A stretch of DNA of 64,000 nt from Turritopsis dohrnii (taxonomy: Eukaryota; Cnidaria; Hydrozoa; Anthoathecata; Oceaniidae), in NCBI GenBank assembly GCA_027922465.2, contig BQMF02000030.1, positions 310,001 to 374,000 on the forward strand, written 5' to 3'. Shown piece after piece: positions 33,301 to 45,300 of this stretch (positions are counted from its first letter, which is position 1; each line of letters opens with the position of its first letter). The notes beneath the pieces are model-generated. The model ran no database searches. It was given only the letters and a program-made list of their open reading frames with translations, and had not been told where the DNA came from. Both the position numbers and the translations under genes were made by a program.

Positions 33301-35270
33301 TGTCAATGCATTTTGTTTCTTTACAGGGACAACTTTTTATTTCAGGCATTTAATACGTCATTTTCTTATTTCTTGGGTAGACACTCACGGAATGCTCTTA
33401 GGCGTTCCTGTGTTGTGGGAAATTAATTTTAATTTGAAGTGTTTTTCTTTTCAGGATAGGATAATCTAACTTGCTTTTCATTTCAGAGATTTAACGCTTT
33501 CACTTTCAGGATGATTTTAGGGCTCATGAAATGTTTATGTGAATGATCATGTTTATTTCCATTCTTTTTCAGAATAATTCATTTTCCATTTTGACAGGGA
33601 AAACTGTTAAACTTCATTTCTAGGAATTAATGAGTTATGTTTTAGATAACTTCAGAGAGCAGCCGTTAATACAATGCCTTTAGCATTAAAGTTCCTGTGA
33701 CTAATCACTTTCCTTTTTCATGAACCTTGTGCGAGTTCTTGTATAAAATGAAATTAGCTTTGTGATCGACGATGAAGATTTGCCATTTGGTCTTACAATT
33801 GTTTATGCAGCATAGCTGGTCAAAACAGATCATGGACTCCGTCATTCACTTTGAGGTAAATATGCATCACCAAATGGAAAGTGGTTGTTTGTTTCTTCAG
33901 ATTTTTTTTCATTCTCAAATGTTTGTCGTGTTTTGTTATAGAAAGCTTGTGAGCGGTGGGTATCGTTCAAAGCTTTGCCATCGATATCGAAACTAAGGTA
34001 TGACTGATTACATGTGTTGATAATGCAAATAAAAGCATTAATTCTTGATATATGCTTAAATCTTTATTTTATAGATCCGAACGAAACATGGATACACATT
34101 ATGGCCTTTCCCTCACGGTTTTCTCGACAGTAAAAAATGCCAGATAAAAGTGGCGCTGCTGTTTTGGCTCTTATGCAGTAACTGCGAGTTTTTCATCCAG
34201 AGGGCATTCAGTTTAAAGCATAGTCACAACAAATATATAACAAAATTAAATATTGTGTCAGTTTCTTAACCCATCTTAAGTCCTCCATGTTGGTCCATTT
34301 ACTGATTTTTTAATGAGTATTTACTTTGAACTGCTTCGAAAAAATCGCGCCGTCCATATATCAAAAAGGAAACAAACATTGGGTTGAAGGTTGACTACTG
34401 ACAAAAAGTTAGGCATGGAGTTCATCACACGTACTTTTATAAGCAACTCAGTTTTTAACCTCTTAGGAAATTTTATTAAAAAGTGCCTTCACATTATGTT
34501 GTCGCTGAGTTGTATTAACTTCGACTGGATTTTGTGACTGAATGTTAAAAACCTTACGAAACCACGACGGCAATGAAGACGACGTCGGCTTAAGATGTTC
34601 ATATACAATCAATCACAAACTTAGATTTACCAGTTTGTCTATTATGTTAACGAAACTTGTTTGTTAAACTAAGAGAAACAGAATGATGAAGGAACCAAGA
34701 TAATTTAATACCAAATACTGCTACTTTCCCGTCTTCGTATTGTGTACGACACTAAAATTTAGACTTTGTGTAGAATGTGCAAATCTGATAAAGTTATCAG
34801 TAAAATTGAAAGCTTTTCCCATAGTATAGAGTGAAATAGAATTGCATTCTAAAGCAAATCTATTATGAAAAATAAATCTTTTGTGGGCGTCCTTGTTGCC
34901 GTCGTAGTTTCCTAAAGTTCTCTTATTTCTGAGTTACAAACTATGAAATTTCTTACTTAGGACAATATCAATCTTTAAGCCCCACGTTTTGCTAATTTCA
35001 GTTTCACAAATGCTCATTGAAGTGTTTCAGTAAGAAAGTACATCAGAGATAAACAGAGATGATGAACCAAGAAAGGAAAACGTTTTTCGGGTTTGCTCGA
35101 GGAGGTCATCAACAAAAATGTAAGTTCCGAAAAAAATTCACAAGTTTCGTGCTTTTAAAGCATTATCAACAAGGGCCTCAAATTATGCAGTAAAATCCTC
35201 TATATAAACCCTCAAATTTTATTTCAAAGTGCATTTTAAAGAAACGCATATAAGCAATGGGCTTCGTATC
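30377..35270. other. Long AT-rich stretch without a supported gene
   Basis: Many short T-rich frames but none with domain character. 34769-34880 is a diverged copy of 2314-2430 (AATCTGATAA, CTTTTCCCA, AGTATAG, GAAATAG in the same order). 34110-34205 shares an ordered block with 38375-38470. The GC-richer segment around 32020-32430 is not explained; it has no intact frame longer than about 60 codons. Exons of an unknown gene could hide here. Confidence 0.45.
34110..34205 (+). repeat. Diverged duplicate of 38375-38470
   Basis: Both contain CCCTCAC, GGTTTTCTCGAC (CGTTTTCTCGAC in the other), AAAAA, GGCGCT, TTTTGGCT, GCAGT and TGCGAGTTT in the same order. The 38 kb copy is open (HRFLDNKKGEKMALLFLAW), while this one is interrupted by stops. 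That pattern suggests a duplicated exon or element with one decayed member. Confidence 0.5.
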
Positions 35271-35271
35271 A

Positions 35272-36249
35272 TACCTTATCGGACAAAACTTAGTCGGACA
35301 AAAGTGACTAAATTTTTGAAAGTGACTAAAATTTTGTCCGACTTATAATTTTGTCCGACTGAAATTTTGTCCGACTAATTATTATGTCCGACTAAATATT
35401 TGGTCCAAATCATTTTTTTTTCAGAATTCTTCTTCTTCTCAGTTTATAATTACAAAATTTTAAATATTTATCATTTCTTTATGATTTTTCTTTTTGCTCA
35501 CCAACGAATACAATATTTTTACATGACTTAGTCATAAATAAACAATTTCTAAAGTGGTAAAGTTTTTAGATAAATAATATTAACGCTCGTTTTCATGATG
35601 TTCATTGTTTATTCTTTACGCTCTAAAGGGATTCTCGACCCTTTTGTAAACAAATTGGACGTTTTTAGAAGCCTCACTTATTCCAGGAAGGAATCCACAG
35701 GAAAAGAGAAAAGCACTGGTAATAACAGAAACTCCCGATGAAAGTGATAGCGAGGTAGTTCAAAAGAAAATGAAGAAGACAGACATAATAGAAGAAACGC
35801 CTGAAGCCAATGCAGGAACCAAAATAGATTTTTATACTGATCAGGAATATGACATTTATGAAATATGAAATTGAAAAATAAAATTATACTGCAACCTAAC
35901 TTTATTAGGATCTTTTTTCGACGGCAAAATTGTGCCGTCCACGATGATTTTGTTAGACATATGTTTTTCACGTTGGCAAAACTGTTTTTATTAAATATGC
36001 CTTTCCCCTCGTTTTCCTATACATATTTAGAACTTAGAGTAATCGGCGCACTTCTGCACGCTTTTCGATAATCCTTATATCGAAAATTAAGTAAATTTTG
36101 AAATTTTAGAAAAGGACCAAAATTTTAGTCGGACAATATTATTAGTCGGACGAAAGTGACTAAAATATTTGGAGGTGACTAAAATCTTGTCCGACTAATA
36201 TTTTCGTCCGACTAAAATTTTGTCCGACTAAGTTTTGTCCGATAAGGTA
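35272..36249. mobile_element. 974-bp TIR element with repeated GTCCGACT motifs
   Basis: Ends CCTTATCGGACAAAACTTAG mirror each other (35274 onward and up to 36247), flanked by TA (35272-35273 and 36248-36249). Each arm carries several further TTGTCCGACT units separated by A/T-rich bases, so the arms total about 130 bp. A 73-codon plus-strand frame lies in the centre. TA duplication suggests Tc1/mariner relatives. A related end with TACCGATAAAGTA is seen near 36880. Confidence 0.82.
35650..35868 (+). CDS. Exon-like frame inside a TIR element
   Basis: An open stretch of about 72 codons with no internal ATG start, ending TGA at 35868. Residues include NPQEKRKALVITETPDES, then DSEVVQKKMKKTD, then AGTKIDFYTDQEYDIYEI. 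It is rich in E, K and D with two basic patches that could be nuclear localisation signals, unlike its T-rich surroundings. AG acceptors lie at 35667 and 35686, and TTCCAG at 35681-35686 would give a natural exon start. It may be the last exon of the element's own transposase or a captured host exon. No family recognised. Confidence 0.45.
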   Translation, partial: TNWTFLEASLIPGRNPQEKRKALVITETPDESDSEVVQKKMKKTDIIEETPEANAGTKIDFYTDQEYDIYEI

Positions 36250-36997
36250 ATAACAGATTACAAAGTGCAACTTAAATAATGTAACAAAATGAAGGGGGTT
36301 TAATGAACATGTTTTACGTTGAGGTTTTCTTTAATCAAGTCTTCCCTCTTCTTCTTGTACAATTCTGGAAACAAAGTCTTTTCTGAACTTTTACGTTCAT
36401 TGTTGGTTTCGTTGCATTAATTTTGGGGGATCACTTCCATCAGACAGGGCACTTCGATACCAGTTATGGGCTGGGCATAGAGAAAATTTCTTGCATATAA
36501 CAACATGGAAGTTTTTCAAACATTTTCTTACAATAGTTCATAAATCTAACTAGGGCTACATTTACACGTACATTATTCAAAGCCACTACCTGGAAACATC
36601 TTTGGCTATTTCTAAAGTCATCAGTTCCATTACGTCCGAAATCAGCGCGCCTTACAGTCTTGCAATCAAAGCACTTTCCCATTTGTTTTCTTAATAATGA
36701 AATCAAATACAAAAAAAAAAAGAAAAAAGAATAAAGAAAGTTTGAAAAAGGTCGAAATTGTTTGTTGGCTTAAACTATTCGTCGGTCGAAAATGACGTAT
36801 TTTTTTGGCCAAGTGACGAAAACTTGTAGCTACCGATGAAAAATTTCGTCTAATGAAAATTTGGATCGGCAAAGTTTTTACCGATAAAGTACAACACAAA
36901 AGAAATTAGTATATGCAAATGACGTCATCATCTGTGACCTTCAAAGATTATCCAAAGATTCACACCATACCACGCGAGGAAAAACCTTGCTGAAGTT
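36250..36997. other. Unassigned stretch
   Basis: No gene seen. An A-run with AAAAAGAAAAAAG near 36710 precedes sequence at 36770-36900 with repeated AAAATTTCGTC/CGACGAA-type words and an end TACCGATAAAGTA. This resembles a remote relative of the 35272-36249 element. Confidence 0.4.
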
Positions 36998-37240
36998 CTG
37001 ATACTCAGCAAGCTGAATTATGGTCATATTCTATTCAAAAATGCCCCTGCCTACCTAATTAAAAGGATGCAGCGTTTACAAAATATGGCTACAAGTTAAG
37101 TCACAAGACGCTTCATGACTGAAGAAGACGTTCTGAAACTGAGATGGCTGCCTATCAGAGAAGGAACAGAATCTACCATATGTAAAATGGCTTTCAAAGC
37201 GATCAACGATCCGAACTGGCCAAGTCACCTAATGTTTTAA
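36998..37240 (+). pseudogene. LINE RT C-terminal fragment
   Basis: Reads LSKLNYGHILFKNAPAYLIK then RMQRLQNMATS, a TAA, VTRRFMTEEDVLKLRWLPI and a final KMAFKAIND. The order LxYxN/G ... YLIxRMQRLQN ... LxWLPI ... KxxxKAxN is characteristic of the post-RT region of L2/CR1/jockey-type LINEs. One in-frame stop is present. It is an isolated decayed fragment with no preceding palm domain and no tail identified. Confidence 0.75.
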
Positions 37241-39356
37241 TAAGCTAATTAATTTATTTATATTTTACCTGAGTTCAGGTAATGCAAAACATTAATATCA
37301 TCATATCATACACATTTCTAGGTGAAGAATCAAATGTATCTATTTGGACATACTAGAAATAAATCCTTACTTAATTACTTCATGACCTTCTTTCTATGTC
37401 TAATTTTTTTGACGTCATAAAAACTTATTTTGGTAGTCTCCAAAACAGACTAATATCATAACTTTTCACATTAGTTTGCCCACTTTTTTTGCGTCACTTC
37501 ACCTAAGGTTGTTTTTACATCCAGGGCACTTTACGGGTGTTTTTCAAGTCCCTGCGAAAAGGGCTGACATACGGATTCGCGAGAGTTTATTCCACGCAAA
37601 ATGTTCTAGGAAGCCGTAAGCAGAATTTAAATTGAATAAAAAAACCCTTCAAATTTCATATGTTTTTTTCACGTGTTTCATACTTTTCTGCAAGCTTACA
37701 AGAAAAATTACTCGAATTGCGTGAGATTTTATTTTTCTTGTTTCAAGATAATCAATACTCTAAAAAATCTACGTTAGTTCATCGCTGATACACCTCAATG
37801 AGAGGGCTTCTTAAATGAAAGTGCCCCTAAATTGATAGTGAGCACCTGATTACGAAAATAATTTTGATGTACCCTGATTTAGTGCGCACTTTTTCGAAAA
37901 AATTTTTCGTTGCGAACTAAATTGGGATAATTACGGTGTCAGTCTAACTCAATAAATCTCTATCTTATAAGTCAAAATTTCAAAATATTTAGAGAAATAA
38001 ATTCCACAAAATCCGAAAATCGCTAGTCACACGCGAAATTCCCAGTTGAACGCGAAAGATTATTTTGCACGAAATAGCTTTACTTATTCGCGAAAGTAAA
38101 TCTCTAAAATTTCCCGTTTGTCTTTCCTCTCTTATTTGGCGAGTTCTGTCTTTGATGATGTACGTTTTTGTCAATCAAATTTCCATTCGAATTAATCAAA
38201 GATATTTGTAAAAAATTACTTCAATTCTGACCTAATTCTTACTGATTGAATACATTTATTTCTTAGGTTGAAAAAGAAAACGATCGCCTATGAATATAAA
38301 CTTGTAAATTTAAGTTTTGAATCAGGTCTTGGAAGTTCGGGCAGGAGGCAATCACATATTTGTCTCTAGTTGCCACCCTCACCGTTTTCTCGACAATAAA
38401 AAAGGCGAGAAGATGGCGCTACTATTTTTGGCTTGGAAGCAGTCATTGCGAGTTTATTATCCTGAGGGTGACGAGTTTGCCAAATATAAAGAGTCAGGAT
38501 ATAAATTTGTAAACACTTTATTGAATATAAACTATATAAATATAAACTATAGATGCGTTTAGATTTACTGTAGCTGGAACTTAGGAGAGTTCAATAGGAG
38601 ACAGAGCGTTCACAAAGGATCCAGTTGCCAATTATAATCATAATAAAGTGAGTATATTTGAAGATGCTCTTGTGCGCTCTATATAAAGCCAGGATGATAA
38701 ACGAAACCGACCTTGTTTGTAATCAAGCATCAAAGGTAAAATTGAACATGAGGTGTCGACCAGTAATTATAATTTCACTGTTGAATTTTATAAATATCAA
38801 TACTTACAATATGAAATTTCTCTAGTCAACAAAAAAACTATTCGATATTTTTCTCGGTACCAACAAACAACCTGCAACTATAGAAAAAATTATGTTCCGT
38901 GTTTGACATGAAATATGGTAAATCCGATTGCATTGAAGCGAATTCATTAACGTTACAAAGAAAGTTGAGCAATATATGAAAATTGTGTGACGCTTATAAA
39001 AAACAATGCTCATTGGAATATTCCTTGGACTAAAGGTATGGTACTCTGTATTTTAACGTGAAACTACATCAATTTAACTTGCGCATCATTTGAATCAGGT
39101 GACAATAAAGAATTATTTTGATCGGTTACAAATTGTTATTTAATCCAGGTAGGTTATAAAATTATCCTATTGTAAGATCGATTTAAAAAATGAACAGCAA
39201 ATTTACCTTTATATTTACCACGTTAATTTTCGTTACACAACGTTAAAATGTCCAACGTTAGATAGTTATCTGTGAAAACTTCGTGGATAGTTACAAATAC
39301 CGTTAACGATGGCCAGCAAGGTATACGGACAACCAATGACGTCTAGTTTATAACTT
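37241..39356. other. Region 3' of the CEP112-like gene
   Basis: No supported gene. 38317-38562 is an open frame (AGGNHIFVSSCHPHRFLDN, MALLFLAWKQSLRVYYPEGD) related to 34110-34205. It could be an exon or a repeat-derived frame; the related copy is decayed. The remainder is AT-rich without recognisable structure. Confidence 0.4.
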
Positions 39357-42300
39357 CTATGAGTTCACAATGTTACCCTTTGATGTTCTAGCACTTGCAA
39401 AGGAGTTTGACATATGAAGTTCTTCTTGCAAGAGATCAGCTCGTGATTGTAGCATTTCAATTTGTTGTCGCATACTATCGATAGTTTCTTCCAGTTCCTA
39501 AAACAAAGGGAGTAAGGTGGAGGATTAAAAATGAAAAAGAAAAAGAAAAAGGGAGTATTATTTTCTTCACTTTAAAAACAGCATCGCAGAATAGCTGTAA
39601 AGCCATTTGCCCGCTGACAAGACATTTTCATTTGATTTGCTTTTGTAAAAAGAATAGCAAAGAATAGCAGCGAAACGGAAAACAACCTGAACTGATCAAT
39701 GAACTGTTGAATATTACCGCATTTACCAGTTCATCATGCTGCATTACCTCTCATTAACGCAACGCAATACTTACTTGAGTGAATACTTAATTAATGATTT
39801 ACTTAAAAATTAAAGGGAGGCTTACCCAAAAGTTTATCCAATGCATATATTATTAAGGCATAGATTTAACAACAAAAGTGTTGAATGCCTAACTGATCTA
39901 TTGAATTTAATTCGACAGGGGTTGCCTAATACTCTTATGCGTATGACTCCACGCTAACATAATAGGAATTGCTCACATTTTTCGTAGTTGCAGGTAACAA
40001 CCCTTTGATTTTCTCTTCATAATCTAATCGACATCTTGACAGCTTAACATAAAATATAAGAGAGACAATCATTACATGTGGGTCACTGTAAAACACAAGG
40101 TTACAATTATAGAAAAGTAACTAAACCCCTCCACTAAATACATTGGAAAAACTTAAACAATTGGTTGTAAATGGGAAAATTCCCCTCTACAAGTTGAGAA
40201 GAAAGGTACTTCCTCCCTACAAATTCAATATTGTTTATGTTGAAATTTACCTTAAGGGAAGAAATTGTTTGCGGAAGAAATTTGTACGGAACTTTTTTTT
40301 GCTGAATTTATTTTTGCGGATTTCCCTCAAATCCACAATTTGATTCTTCACTTTGCTTTGCATATAAGTCTCGTCTTTACAAAACGTTTGGAAAATGAAA
40401 TGGGGATTGAAAAAGGAAAGATGTCAAGGTCATTGAACATCTAAGGGCCCATTTATTACTCTTCATCAAAAACAATACAAGCAGCATCTGCACTTGCAAC
40501 AGGTCCCGCGCTTCGTACTATTGCTTTTACTTTGAGAAGATGTTATTCCATAAATCTGCTTTTACCATTACAACTATAGTTTGTTACTAAACTACAATCT
40601 TGGGCAAAACTAAACGGAATTTTTGTAGTAACATCACCCCCTTTCCCCGGAGGGGTGGAATTTTGATTTCCTGTAAAAATTCCAATAGTTTTGTCCAGCA
40701 TTGTAGGTGTTTCCCGACTTTCGATTTTATTAAATTTCTTGCATCCGCAAAAATTAATTCCGCAAAATCTCTTTTGAGGTCGTCATCCGCAAAAATTTAC
40801 TCCGCAAAATACGGCATTTTTGGGTCATTTTTCCGCAAAAATATATTCCGAAAAAATCATTTCCGCAAACAATTTCTTCCCTTAAGGTAACAGAATGTTT
40901 TTGGAGTGAAGAAAAGAAGTTGGGGGCCTCAGCACTTTATACAATATTGAGATCGGGGGAAGGGATTTTTCTCAAATATTTCGTGAAGGCTTTCAGATAT
41001 GATATCAATTAAAGGGTAAAAAGCCACCAAGGCTGGAAGAGCAAAAAGTCGAGAGTGAAGATAAAACAATTTTCCTATACTTTTTCATTGGATTGAAGTT
41101 CCAGTCTTAAATATCTCTTCTCTAATTGGCTGTATTTGATTTTTTGTGTCTCCAATTCAGCTGCATGTTCCTATCATAGACACAAAATATCCATAGCCAC
41201 AATATACAGCACTACAAATCCAAAATATATTAGCTGTTTTAGTCAAGACGTTACCTTTTGCATGGCATTCAACTTATCTTCTCCATCTGATTTGATATCA
41301 TTAGTTTGCTTAATGGCATTCTCCATTTGTGTCTCCATTGCTGTCACCTTTCTAAAATACGATCGAATCTTTATAATTCGAACTTCCTTAATTGGAGCTC
41401 TCTCTAATTCGAACGAATTTCATGGTCCCTTCACCGATAATTTCTTTGTTTAATTTCTATAAATCGAACATTTTTTTCGGTCCCTTGAGTGTTCGAATTA
41501 GAGAGCTTACTGTAATAAACTCAGACACATCAAGCACACCAAAGGGTCAATAAAAAATGAATGGGATTGAATATGGGGGCTTTTTCATTACGCCCATATG
41601 GTTCTACTTACTTTAAATGATTTTCTTTCATCTCTGCTATTTGGGATTTCAATTTTGATATAGTCTAAATGAGGCAACAGTGAATCCATTCTCAAGGCAA
41701 GTATCGATACTACTGATTTTAGTGACATCAAATGACAGTCACACAGGAAAAGAAATTCACTGAACTTAACAGACTTATTATAATCGTTCTCACCGCTTGA
41801 TCTCTTGATGCTTTATTAACATATTCTTTCTCAATACTCTTCAACCGCGTATCCATCTAAACAATTATATACAGATCGCCTATAATCTAGTATATGCTTT
41901 AAGTGTACGTAGAGTCGACTGTTCAAACTCTGTCATCTAGGCCGTACCACAATACCATACTTTACGCTTAACTCGCAACAGTAGCTTATGATTTATAGCT
42001 ATTAAGAACTTGAGCAATAAAAAATAGTGCTCCATACGACCTTGCATCAGAAATCAGAAGTAGCTCTTTTGAAGATTTTTTTTATTTAAGCATAGGCTTA
42101 AGCGCATCAGGAAGTAAAGATAAAAAACATAAACATTGAAAACGAATAAAGTATGATTATAAAATAGTCCGTCACAGGAGCAAACCAAACATTACAAACA
42201 TCATTTTAGGGTACAAGACACAAATCACACTTCTATCTCTACTTTGCAATAAGTCGACTACTGAACTAAGCTAAATAAACTGGCGTATTAATTAGCAAAT

Positions 42301-45300
42301 ATCTTAATCAATTTTGACCCTCAGAGCAGGTATAAAACATTAAAGCGAACTCTCTCTAATTCGAACACCCAAGGGACCGAAGAAAATGTTCGATTTATAG
42401 AAAGTTCAGATTACGGAGGTTCATTTACAAAAAAATTATCGGTGAAGAGACCATAAAATTCGTTCGAATTAGAGAGAGTTCGAATTATGGAGGTTCGAAT
42501 TATAGAGATTCGACTGCATTTAAAGGCACTCACCTTGTCAGTATATTCAGACAACTGTACAGCATGCTCTTTTTGGATTTGAAAGCGAACTTGCTCCAAC
42601 TCAGATTTATGCTTTGATAACTATAAATGAAAATCCGTTCTAACCAAACAAATAATTCACATCAGAACGGATGTTAGCGATCGCAATTGCAAACCAGGAT
42701 CTCCCGACCAGGTTATAAGATTTTTAAGGATTGGTTTTTTAATGATTGCAAATCCTGATAAATTCCACGCAATTTTTCCCGGGGCAAAGGACACATAAAC
42801 ATCGGTTCATTTCAAATAAAATACTCTGCTCATCGGATAAGGGTTATAATGACTAGTCTTGGTACATTTTGAATTCGATGATACAGAAAACATCAATAAA
42901 AAATGCCGAAGATGAACCTAGTGGGTAAAATCGTCAAAACGTCACTGCGAGGAAGGGCATTTTCATTGAATAAGGGTGTATCCTTCTATTGAGATGTACT
43001 TCTCCAAAGTGACTATTCAACAAATTTCCCCAGTGGGAACTTTACCATGGTCTCTTCGTTTCGTTTTGCAGCAAGTTTCTCCTCATCCCTTAAATTTCCG
43101 ATCTCTTGAAGTTGGCCTTTCCTTAGAGAATTTGCTTGGATAACCTAGAGAAATTAAAAAGGCCATTCGAATAAATGAAAGTGAACAAAACCAAGTAAAC
43201 CAAAGTTAACATGAATAAAACAATAACTACAGTACAATACCTCTTCTCTAAGATCACGAACTTGAGCTTCCAAATCAGATATGTTCTTTACCATTGCAGT
43301 AAATAAAGGAAATATATAAAGAAAACATGAAACAAAAGTAGAACTCAAACTGTATATAATTTTCAGGAAATCGAACTCCTTAAGCTGATTTTCTCCCACT
43401 GAAGATTGAGAAAAACTCAAACATTCGAACAATTCAAACAATTTTCGTCCGTTCTTTGGAGGTTCTGGTTATCGAGAATGTCCTGAAAAACACATTGGGA
43501 GGTGCTTCAGGAAAAGAAATACCTGCATGTATTCGCTAAGTCTTGTTTTGTAATTTCTTTCGATCTCTTTCCAAGTCTCTTGCAACTTCTTAAGTTCATC
43601 TTCCTAAAGCGATATTCGAACATTAAAAACAACAGTCCTCGTGGAGAGTCCAAAATCTATCTATTTATCCCGACAAACGCTGTTTACAGTCAGTAAACAA
43701 CTTTGTGTATGGTCTTACCTTCTCCTTTTGATAGCTATTGATCAATTGTTCTCTTTCATCTTTATGTTTTTGCAACAACTGTTGTCTCTCAATTTGACAT
43801 GCTTCTCTATACTGCGTCATCTGAAGTCCAAAAAAAATAAACAAAAAATGGAAGGCAGCTTCAGTATCTATCATGATTATTATTATTAGGTATTGCTTTA
43901 CGTGGCTGGTCATACTTAGTTGCTATTGGGTCGGGTTTCCAGGAGGGGCCACGGCTTAGGTTGGAGGCTCCGAAATACTTGACACTTTCATATATGATAC
44001 GAACCCAATCAAGGGCCTGTGCTCTCCTGGATGGCCTCCTGCAACACCCAATGATTCATCTTCCCAATTTCCCTAATATGGCATGGGTCGAAAAAACAAC
44101 AATATCCAAAGCACAATCACAAAGATAAAAGGTGTATCATAGTGCGAAAGTAACTGGGTAAAACATACGCTTAAAATACTAGGGTGATAACTGATAGTGT
44201 TTCAAATCCCCATTATGATCAAATTACAAAATCACTGTCGGTTTATCAGTTTTGGTGAAAGTTTGGGCCTTAAAATCTGCAATATGTATTCTTAATGTAG
44301 GACCACATCAGCTAGAGAGTCACTAGCCATGATAATGAAAATTAAAAAAGAAACAAAATTAAGCTGAATAGAACTCGAGTTTTCCTCTTTCATAGTATTT
44401 CATACTAGCTACATAATCAAGATGGCTTTTCAGTTATGTATATACTGGCAGTAAAAGAAGCAGATACCTGGTTCTCGTGTGAGTTGATCTGCTCGGATAA
44501 ACTTTTGCTATACTCCACTTTTTGACTTTCAATCTTGTCTTTAGCGACAGCGAGGGATTCCTGCAAATGCTCAAGCTAAAACGATAACTGAGGGTAGAGA
44601 GTAAGGAATCTGCCAGCCCAGTTGGGGCAGAATCACATAACAAAATGTAGAAACCTGAGAATTCAATTCCCTATACAATTTGTCAGAATTCTCCTCAGCA
44701 TGCTTCTTGAAGTTATCGATTAACGATGATGTCTCTTTCTGATGGGCTTGCAGTTTTAGTTCCAGTTTACTATTAGCAACGTCCTTTTCCCTGAAAGAAC
44801 AAGCAATATTCATTCATGAAAAAACATAAAATATAGGTATTAAGAAATACAAAGAAATGCTTTAATGTCAGCAAACTTATACGATGTAATTCATAATAAT
44901 CTTGTAGTTGAAGAACCACCAGCTGGCATAAAAGCTATATGTGTGATACTCCAGGGGATTTTGATAACCGTAATTCACATAACTTCATATGGTTTGTTAT
45001 CAAAATCCCCTGCAGCGCCACAATTACATTATTGAAAAAAATATTGAAACTTCAAAACAAACATGAAGCGGAGCAAATTTATAGCAGCTGTCATATGGAA
45101 TCAAATAGAATCATTAAGAAATGTAGTGACATCTTGATTATAAATCTGACTATCCAAAACATCGCAGAAAAGTACAGGTTTTTCTTGCATAGAGATTCTC
45201 ACATAAAAACTGCTGACTGTCACTTCATCACAATCTTTATAACGGTTAACTTTTAAGAACAATGGTATAATAAACCAAGTTTGTTTTAACTTTATGACAT

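Noticed and set aside
35277..35406. GTCCGACT repeats as a CRISPR array
   Set aside because: Repeat units are only 8-10 bp with irregular AT spacers, mirrored at the other end of a TA-flanked transposon in animal DNA.
43900..44060. A GC-richer island as an exon
   Set aside because: It stands out in composition, but no frame shows coding character or splice signals consistent with the CEP112 exon phases.
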